Below, in pieces: positions 21,153-26,346 of a stretch of 26,346 nt of DNA (positions within the stretch are counted from its first letter, which is position 1; each line of letters starts with the position of its first letter). Under the pieces are notes generated by a model. The model was not told the DNA's origin and did not search any database. It saw only the letters and a program-made list of their open reading frames with translations. Origin of the DNA: a virus; the IMG/VR virus record IMGVR_UViG_3300009029_000002, positions 1-26,346 of that record; one strand, 5' to 3'. The position numbers and the translations under genes were made by a program.

Positions 21153-22855
21153 TAGGTGTTGGTGTCCTTGGTGCCCGCACTCAGACCGTTCGGGCGGATC
21201 GAGGAGATGATCTCCAGGCTCTCGAAGCCCCGGAACGCGATGCCCTCGAAGGACTCCACGAACGTCTGGTAGTCGTTGGTGCCGTCCAGCACGGAGTCGC
21301 GGACCACCCCGATGTCCAGGCGGCCACCGTCGAGACGCTGGAACGTGCCCTCGGCGAACAGGTGCCACTGGACGGTGTGCGGGAAGTCGAGGAGGCCGGC
21401 GCCGGTGCTTTGCGCCCCGAACCCCTGAGTGGCGAACGCGATGTTGTTGTGGGTGGCGCCGGTGGTCCCGTCGAGCATCCACACCGGGCTGATCCCGCGT
21501 GCCGCAAGCAGCGAGTCCACCTGGGCGTCCGAAAGGCTGAACGACTCAGTAACATCCTGCCCGTGCGCCATCTCACGGAGCAGGTCGGACCGGATCAGGT
21601 CCCGCAAGAAGTCAGGCAGGACCGCGCGCAGGTTCACGCCACGGTTGAGGCGGGACCGGTACCGGTACGCCGCAGATGCCTGATCCAAGGTGGCCAGGAA
21701 GTCGCGGGCTGCACCCAGAAGCTGACCGGACGACACCGTGATGGACGCTGTGCTGATCTTGCCCAACCTGTTCAGCTCACGAACCCGGCTGGCGTTGGCC
21801 ATGGCCAGGTCCGTGTTCGCGGCCACCATCTCCGGGTAGAACCGGGACCCCATGTTGCCGAACTGCAGGCGGGTGGGGATGGCGTCAACGTAAACCTCAA
21901 CCTCAGACCCGCACGCGATCGTCTGCACGGGCTTGGTACTGGTGCCGGGGGAGGTGTCGATCGCCTCGGTCCACACTGTGGTGCCCGTGCGCCCGACACC
22001 GGTGAACGTGGGGGGTTGCATGAACCGCAGGCCACCACGAGTGGCACCGAACGTTGGCAGGCTGTCACCCAGGGGCTCGTCGTCCACCGACAGGACCATG
22101 GAGAGGGAGAAGTCGACGTCGACCGGGTTGCACACACCACCGGAGGCGATGATCGCCTGCGGTGAGATGACCGCGGTAAGTTTGCGTTCGTTCTCCGCCA
22201 CGTCGGCGCCGAGGGTCCGATCCTCCGGGTAGGACCACTGCGCGGAGGCGACCAGGCGCTGCTCCCCGTCGCCACGGCCCAGGCGGGACACGACTTCGGA
22301 CATCATCTGGGCGAGGGCCTCACGGCTGCTGATCTCATCCCCGGACTGGATGTTCCCGGAGGGGCGCTGCGCGAACAGGTGCGCCCGGTTCGTGCCGTCG
22401 CCGGCGGCGCGGGGTTTGGAACGCCCGGTGTGCTGGTTCGCCACACCGAGGGCGGGGCGCTTCACCGCCAGGGTGGTGGGGGTCTTGGTGGAGGCCGCCA
22501 CAGCCACAGGGGCTGCGTCATCCTCCGCGTCGACCTCGGTGTCATCCTCCGCCACCTCGGTGGCGACATCCTCGACGTCGCTGTCCTCACCCTCATCCTC
22601 GTCGTCTGAGGCTTCCGCGTGGACAGCGGTGCGCAGCTCGGCGGCGCGAGCGTTGCTCGTCTCCGCTTCCTGCTCACGCACCGTCTGGGTTTCGCTCACC
22701 CGGGCGATCGCCCCGTGGTACTCCTCCATCAGCGCGACGTTGTTTGCCTCGTCGGCTGCGTCGAACGCCGATACCAGGTCGGTGTACAGGGTGGCGAGGT
22801 CGTCGTCGGACAGCTCTTCGATGGTGGCGAGCCGGTCAATCAGTGCTTGATCCAT
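21149..22855 (-). CDS. Major capsid protein, HK97-type, with long acidic N-terminal arm, 568 aa
   Basis: The ATG at 22855 has AGGAG 11 bases upstream. Residues 1-75 are helical (D-D-D-L-A-T-L-Y-T-D-L-V-S-A-F and a heptad-rich stretch). Residues about 80-120 are extremely acidic (D-D-E-D-E-G-E-D-S-D-V-E-D), a scaffold or delta-domain-like arm. After a basic, flexible stretch (K-T-P-T-T-L-A-V-K-R-P) the capsid domain begins near 190. It shows V-D-V-D-F-S-L-S-M-V-L-S, helices around L-P-D-F-L-R-D-L-I-R-S-D, V-W-M-L-D-G-T-T-G-A-T-H-N and the final strands. The arm is probably removed or acts as internal scaffold, since no separate scaffold or protease gene is visible here. The gene leads the head operon. 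Confidence 0.82.
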   Translation of the reverse strand: MDQALIDRLATIEELSDDDLATLYTDLVSAFDAADEANNVALMEEYHGAIARVSETQTVREQEAETSNARAAELRTAVHAEASDDEDEGEDSDVEDVATEVAEDDTEVDAEDDAAPVAVAASTKTPTTLAVKRPALGVANQHTGRSKPRAAGDGTNRAHLFAQRPSGNIQSGDEISSREALAQMMSEVVSRLGRGDGEQRLVASAQWSYPEDRTLGADVAENERKLTAVISPQAIIASGGVCNPVDVDFSLSMVLSVDDEPLGDSLPTFGATRGGLRFMQPPTFTGVGRTGTTVWTEAIDTSPGTSTKPVQTIACGSEVEVYVDAIPTRLQFGNMGSRFYPEMVAANTDLAMANASRVRELNRLGKISTASITVSSGQLLGAARDFLATLDQASAAYRYRSRLNRGVNLRAVLPDFLRDLIRSDLLREMAHGQDVTESFSLSDAQVDSLLAARGISPVWMLDGTTGATHNNIAFATQGFGAQSTGAGLLDFPHTVQWHLFAEGTFQRLDGGRLDIGVVRDSVLDGTNDYQTFVESFEGIAFRGFESLEIISSIRPNGLSAGTKDTNTY

Positions 22856-22980
22856 GAGGGGTGTGCTCCTACGTTGCGATGGGATGACGGTGTGCGCCGA
22901 TCCGGCTCGCGGTGTAGGGGGACTACGCCCTCAACTCTGCTCTGACCCTCTACGAGGACCCTGCCGTACTACTTGCGGAA

Positions 22981-23004
22981 ATCATAGCCTGTGAAGGCTG
23001 TAAA
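22981..23004 (-). promoter_or_regulatory. Possible promoter or operator before the capsid operon
   Basis: On the minus strand TTTACA (23004-22999) and TATGAT (22986-22981) resemble -35 and -10 boxes, but the spacing is only 12 bases. Between them lies a small inverted repeat, AGCCT-TCAC-AGGCT. The position, just after the terminator and 126 bases before the capsid ATG, suits a late promoter. The short spacing keeps confidence low. Confidence 0.3.
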
Positions 23005-23017
23005 CGGGGAAAGACGC

Positions 23018-23047
23018 AAAAACCGCCCGTTCCCGAGAGACGAGCGG
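23018..23047 (-). terminator. Rho-independent terminator after the tailspike genes
   Basis: On the minus strand, CCGCTCGT (23047-23040) and ACGGGCGG (23030-23023) pair over 8 bp with one G-U around a 9-base loop, followed immediately by TTTTT (23022-23018). It would stop transcripts coming from the tailspike genes before the capsid gene, splitting the cassette into two transcription units. Confidence 0.78.
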
Positions 23048-23120
23048 CTTCTGTCGTGCGGGTCGGGTCAGGGGACGGGCGGCACCACTCAATCGGGGTA
23101 GGAGTCGTGGTGGTGGTGGA

Positions 23121-23137
23121 CGGCACTTATGGGTGGG
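23121..23137 (-). repeat. Conserved post-stop box, copy 2
   Basis: CCCATAAGTGCCG on the minus strand, extended by CCC(R) to 17 bases, starts 2 bases after the stop of the beta-helix spike. The same 17-mer, with one difference, follows the SGNH gene at 25124-25108. Confidence 0.75.
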
Positions 23138-23139
23138 GT

Positions 23140-24972
23140 CTATGACGTTGAGTCGCAGTTGGTGAGCACGTTGCCGGTTCGGACATTTCCGACCAAGGAA
23201 TATCCGGGAGAACCACTGTAGGCCTCGACGGAGAATCGGAGATCACAACGCTGCAAGGTGTTGTTCGCCACGATGTTATTGACGGCCGGGGCTCGACCCA
23301 ACCGGGTGGTAAACCTGCTGGTTGCTGCGACCAGGCCATCCAGACCCCATACCTCGACCCCTCCTTGTGGCCCGCCTGTGTTGGCGTTGGTGCCGGTCAG
23401 GGTAGAGATGCAGGTGTTTCCTGTGATGATGTTGCCGATGCAGAAGCCCCATAGATCAATCGAGTAGGTGCCCGCGTCTTCTATGGTGTTGCCGCTGATC
23501 GTGTTGCCTACCATGGGCAGTCCGATCACTACCTCATCACCAACGCTGATCCCGGTCCAGACCGACACGCGACAACCGTTAGCGAGTTGAACCGCCCCGC
23601 TTGAACCAGTTATATCAAGTACGGTCCCAGCACATGCGCCTGTCGTTATGACCATTGTTTGGAAGTAGAAATAGTTACTCGGTAGAGTCGAGAACGCAGA
23701 GTCAAGAGTGATCGCGAGTTGCCCACCCGGAACGCCGCTGTTGAAGCCCTTGGCCGCGACGGTTCCCCAGTCGACGACGCACACACCAGCGGCGTCGTTG
23801 CCGAGGGAGTCGAGGCTGATTCCCTCCTCAGAGGGGCTGACGATCCGGTTACCCATGATCGTGTTGCCCTGAATGTTGACCGTCCCGGCCACGTTGTGTC
23901 TAGCCAGTCCGAGGATGCCGGTGACGCCACCCTCGGTGGTGTTGCCTATGAACTGGCAGCCTTGCGCTGCATAGAAGATGAAATGACGTCCTGTGGCAGC
24001 GGCGTTTACGGATGAGTTATTCGACACCCGGCAGTTGAAAACTGTTTCCATAAGCACGGCAACGGCACAGTCTTGGAACTGATTGCCGTCCACGACAATC
24101 CGGGCGGGACCTCCCCCGGTACAGTTATTCAAGTAGACCGCTACGCCGTTCGGGAACGTCGTGAACGCACACCTGTTCACGTTGCCATCTGTTGCGGCTG
24201 TCGCCGTGCGCATTCTTATCGCGGCGCTGCCCGTAGCGACATTTGTTCCGGTGAAGGTGATACCCGTGACGGCGTTGTTGGTGGTGAACTCGAAACCGGG
24301 ACCATCCCAAATGGTGACGCCGCGGCCTTGGCCCATGATCTGCACACCGTCAGGCAGTGAGATTTCGCCGCCAGTGTTCCTTATCCGACCCGGTGGCAGC
24401 AGAACCGTAAAACCGCCTGCGGCTTGTACTGCTGTGATCGCTGCGACCACGGCCGCTCGGTCGTTCGTGGTCCCGTTAGCCACCACGCCAGAACGTCGAG
24501 CGTCGTAGGGGCCGATCAGCCCATAGGTGTTACTAGCGACCGTGGGTGTGAGGAACGATGAGGTCAGCGTCCACTTGGCCACGTCTGTGGCATACGCAGC
24601 CGCCGAGGTGTGGGCGACGTTCGCCGTCACGATGTCGTTGTTCGGGCTGACGATCTGCTGACCGAGGGTGTAGGCGGTGGTCGGCGCCCAGCGCGGGACC
24701 ATCGTTGTGGACAGGTTCCACTTCCCGGCCTCGGTGGGGGTGTACGTGCTCGCCGAGGTGTGGGCGACGTTACAGGTGGCGACGTCGTTGTTCGGGCTGG
24801 CGACCTGCCGGCCGAGGGTGTACGCCGTGGTCGGTGCCCAGCGCGGGACCATCGTTGTGGCAGCGGCAGCGGCAGCCCCAGCGACGTCCGCGCCGATCGC
24901 GGCAGGGGTGAGAACGTCCGCACCACCAGAGGCGTGACGGGCCGCGTGGACGCCGTTCGGGAAAACGGCCAT
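23140..24972 (-). CDS. Tailspike with two binding-like modules and a parallel beta-helix, 610 aa
   Basis: The ATG at 24972 has GGAG 8 bases upstream. The N-terminus (H-A-S-G-G-A-D-V-L-T-P-A-A-I-G-A) is a common phage fibre start. Residues 42-86 and 92-135 are two copies of an aromatic module with W-A-P-T-T-A-Y-T-L-G, S-P-N-N-D, A-H-T-S and a closing W, like small chitin/carbohydrate-binding modules. From about 150 a pectate-lyase-like beta-helix begins (G-V-V-A-N-G-T-T-N-D-R-A-A-V, then V-L-L-P-P-G, I-M-G-Q-G-R-G-V), followed by many short N-x-I/V strands such as V-S-N-N-S and I-T-G-N-T. It probably binds or degrades a host surface polysaccharide. Catalytic residues cannot be assigned. The terminator follows it. 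Confidence 0.85.
   Translation of the reverse strand: MAVFPNGVHAARHASGGADVLTPAAIGADVAGAAAAAATTMVPRWAPTTAYTLGRQVASPNNDVATCNVAHTSASTYTPTEAGKWNLSTTMVPRWAPTTAYTLGQQIVSPNNDIVTANVAHTSAAAYATDVAKWTLTSSFLTPTVASNTYGLIGPYDARRSGVVANGTTNDRAAVVAAITAVQAAGGFTVLLPPGRIRNTGGEISLPDGVQIMGQGRGVTIWDGPGFEFTTNNAVTGITFTGTNVATGSAAIRMRTATAATDGNVNRCAFTTFPNGVAVYLNNCTGGGPARIVVDGNQFQDCAVAVLMETVFNCRVSNNSSVNAAATGRHFIFYAAQGCQFIGNTTEGGVTGILGLARHNVAGTVNIQGNTIMGNRIVSPSEEGISLDSLGNDAAGVCVVDWGTVAAKGFNSGVPGGQLAITLDSAFSTLPSNYFYFQTMVITTGACAGTVLDITGSSGAVQLANGCRVSVWTGISVGDEVVIGLPMVGNTISGNTIEDAGTYSIDLWGFCIGNIITGNTCISTLTGTNANTGGPQGGVEVWGLDGLVAATSRFTTRLGRAPAVNNIVANNTLQRCDLRFSVEAYSGSPGYSLVGNVRTGNVLTNCDSTS
24570..24699 (-). repeat. 130-bp direct repeat, copy B
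   Basis: It differs from copy A (26207-26336) at a single base by hand comparison. It encodes the second binding-like module of the beta-helix spike. Confidence 0.93.
24717..24849 (-). repeat. Divergent third copy of the module repeat
   Basis: It is homologous to copies A and B but with many substitutions and a 3-bp insertion. It encodes the first module of the beta-helix spike. The T-E-A-G-K-W ending and a Cys-containing strand set it apart. Confidence 0.88.
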
Positions 24973-25000
24973 GGTCAGGCTCCGATCGTGACGGTATGGG

Positions 25001-25066
25001 CTAAGTGAGGATCTTGGCGTAGATGGGTTGACCCGTGACGGTTGCGACGCCTGCTGGAATGGTCAC
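25001..25066 (-). CDS. Possible 21-aa ORF between the two spike genes
   Basis: The start is GTG at 25066 with GAGAGG about 6 bases upstream, and the stop is TAG at 25001. The product reads MTIPAGVATVTG followed by Q-P-I-Y-A-K-I-L-T. The A-G-V-A-T-V-T-G-x-P-I-Y-A-K sequence looks like the N-terminus of a larger beta-structured tail protein, so this may be a remnant left by cassette exchange rather than a functional gene. Confidence 0.4.
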   Translation of the reverse strand: MTIPAGVATVTGQPIYAKILT

Positions 25067-25107
25067 GATGGCCTCTCAGTGTTAGACGGGATCGGGGCAG
25101 GCTTAAC

Positions 25108-25124
25108 CGGCACTTATGGGCGGG
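25108..25124 (-). repeat. Conserved post-stop box, copy 1
   Basis: The same 17-base sequence as at 23121-23137, one difference. It starts 3 bases after the stop of the SGNH gene. Confidence 0.75.
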
Positions 25125-25127
25125 AGG

Positions 25128-26342
25128 TCAGTGCAGCCCTGAGCGGTAGGGCATCCGCACGGCTGTCCGGAAGATCGTCTGAGCCAAAGCCTCGTGGCCT
25201 GAGTCGTTGCGGTGCCACACGTCGGAGTACATCATTGTGACGTTGGTGTACCCCTCGCCTGCGTGGACAACCCGCACGTAAGGGTCGCCCCCCCATTCGG
25301 GTTCGGCCAGTACGGATGCGACGACGGCGTTGTGACCGGCGAGTAAGTCGTTGCCCTGCGCCGTAGTGAAGGGAAGCGCCGGATAGGACGCGAGTTCGCC
25401 GTCCTGAATGACGACGATGCTCGGCGGCGCGGTCGAGGCCGGGTAGAGATATCCGTCAAAGAAGAACGAGTTGTTGCCCCCACCGCGATTGGTGACGACG
25501 ACGCTTTTGGACCCGGATGGTAGTCCGGTGACCCGGTAGGCGTTCAGTTGGTAGCCTGCCGGGTTGACCCCGGAAGTATCGGCCGAAGAGACGTCCGATG
25601 TCAGGAGGGTGCCGCCGTAGACCGTGCTACCCACGATCACATCGAATGTTGATGATGGTGACCATGCGGCACACATTCCGTAGACCATGATCGTGATCTC
25701 GGTAGGGATGTAGCCAGCGATGGTTGCTGTCGCTCCGATGGTAGACGTGGTACGACATTGGCCGAGCCGACTTCCCGTGGGCACGGGGAGCGTCCACGTT
25801 GCGCCCGCATAGGTGATACTCGCGTCACCGCCGGGGACATACTGGCTGGTCCGTAGGACCCGCAGGATGGTGCGCAGGGCATTGGTGAACCCGATGAGGT
25901 CTTGGGGTGCGCTGGTCAAGGTGGTGTGGAGCACGTCATTCAAGACGGAATCGAGAACGACCAGACTGGCGGTGTTGGGGGTCCATGCCGTCACGTCAGC
26001 CCCGCCGATGACCTCAAAGAGTGTCTGGATCATGGAATCGCCGGAGTGACCTCTGTTGGACACTGAGGCTGCGCCGATCAGCACGCCGAGGCGCTCTACG
26101 AACCGGTGCGCCTGATCGGATGCGCCGGTCCCCGAGACGTAGGAATGGCCGTACCCGATCAACGCGCAACCCGTCAGCGCCGTAACGGGTGCTCCGTTGA
26201 TACCGTTCCACTTGACCACGTCTGTGGCATACGCAGCCGCCGAGGTGTGGGCGACGTTCGCCGTCACGATGTCGTTGTTCGGGCTGACGATCTGCTGACC
26301 GAGGGTGTAGGCGGTGGTCGGCGCCCAGCGCGGGACGGCCAT
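25128..26342 (-). CDS. Tailspike-type SGNH hydrolase with N-terminal binding-like module, 404 aa
   Basis: The ATG at 26342 is 4 bases from the window edge, so its ribosome site is not visible and a start further upstream is possible. Residues 3-46 are the aromatic module shared with the beta-helix spike. The SGNH fold follows: Ser67 in G-Y-G-H-S-Y-V-S-G (block I, G-H-S in place of G-D-S), Gly98 in N-R-G-H-S-G-D-S (block II), Asn135 in L-D-S-V-L-N-D (block III), and Asp374 and His377 in S-D-V-W-H-R-N-D (block V). A beta-rich insert lies between about 175 and 300. It probably removes acyl groups from a host surface glycan, as phage esterase spikes do. The substrate is unknown. Confidence 0.85.
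   Translation of the reverse strand: MAVPRWAPTTAYTLGQQIVSPNNDIVTANVAHTSAAAYATDVVKWNGINGAPVTALTGCALIGYGHSYVSGTGASDQAHRFVERLGVLIGAASVSNRGHSGDSMIQTLFEVIGGADVTAWTPNTASLVVLDSVLNDVLHTTLTSAPQDLIGFTNALRTILRVLRTSQYVPGGDASITYAGATWTLPVPTGSRLGQCRTTSTIGATATIAGYIPTEITIMVYGMCAAWSPSSTFDVIVGSTVYGGTLLTSDVSSADTSGVNPAGYQLNAYRVTGLPSGSKSVVVTNRGGGNNSFFFDGYLYPASTAPPSIVVIQDGELASYPALPFTTAQGNDLLAGHNAVVASVLAEPEWGGDPYVRVVHAGEGYTNVTMMYSDVWHRNDSGHEALAQTIFRTAVRMPYRSGLH
26207..26336 (-). repeat. 130-bp direct repeat, copy A
   Basis: It encodes the N-terminal module of the SGNH spike. One base differs from copy B (24570-24699) by hand comparison, whereas copy C is clearly older. Confidence 0.93.
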
Positions 26343-26346
26343 AGCC

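Larger units (their letters stand above)
22856..23139 (-). other. Intergenic region, 284 bp
   Basis: This is the longest non-coding stretch of the window. It holds the terminator, the possible promoter and the leader of the capsid mRNA. I see no convincing ORF in it. Confidence 0.75.

Noticed and set aside
21053-22165. Plus-strand ORF of 370 aa opposite the capsid gene
   Set aside because: Typical high-GC shadow frame, Arg/Gly/Val-rich without motifs.

Overview
The window is a contiguous piece of the late structural region of a tailed, siphovirus-type phage (or prophage). Every gene I can support lies on the minus strand, so transcription runs from position 26346 towards 1. High GC, GTG starts, very tight gene packing (ATGA, GTGA and TGATG stop/start overlaps) and the protein families point to an actinobacterial host. 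The genus cannot be read from the sequence. No integrase, terminase, portal, replication gene, tRNA or CRISPR is present. Terminase and portal would be expected beyond the right edge.

Layout in transcription order. (1) 26342-23140: two tailspike-type genes, an SGNH hydrolase and a parallel beta-helix protein. They share nearly identical copies of a small aromatic, carbohydrate-binding-like module and end in a rho-independent terminator. (2) 22855-19515: head genes and tail tube. These are an HK97-type major capsid protein with an acidic N-terminal arm, a second capsid-like protein (candidate vertex/pentamer subunit) separated from it by a strong hairpin, and a probable major tail protein. (3) 19502-16523: head-tail connector genes, an HK97 gp10-like protein, a tail-terminator candidate and two tail assembly chaperone ORFs. 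(4) 16526-6547: a tape measure protein of 1786 aa with two repeat arrays and a lysozyme-like domain, a distal tail protein, and a hub/fibre protein of 1278 aa with a cell-surface-binding-like head, a pentad-repeat shaft and a C-terminal S74-type chaperone. (5) 6550-2452: lysis and accessory cassette. It holds a coiled-coil protein, a GH25 endolysin, an XhlA-like membrane protein, a LuxR-type HTH protein, several tiny membrane proteins, a holin candidate and a papain-like cysteine peptidase-like protein. (6) 2396-1: a conserved phage structural protein and a large repeat protein running off the left edge, made of an N-terminal domain plus 20 copies of a 21-residue repeat.

How it works together: the capsid and connector genes build the head, and the chaperones, tape measure, tube, Dit and hub build a long non-contractile tail. 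The spikes and repeat proteins probably contact the host surface. Wall-active domains appear at several stages (tape-measure lysozyme for entry, GH25 endolysin for release, possibly the cysteine peptidase). The most unusual points are the two-gene capsid with an intergenic hairpin, the 63-bp repeat shared between the left-end protein and the hub, the S74 auto-processing chaperone on a siphovirus hub, the LuxR-type regulator in the lysis cassette, and the tailspike cassette placed before the capsid gene.
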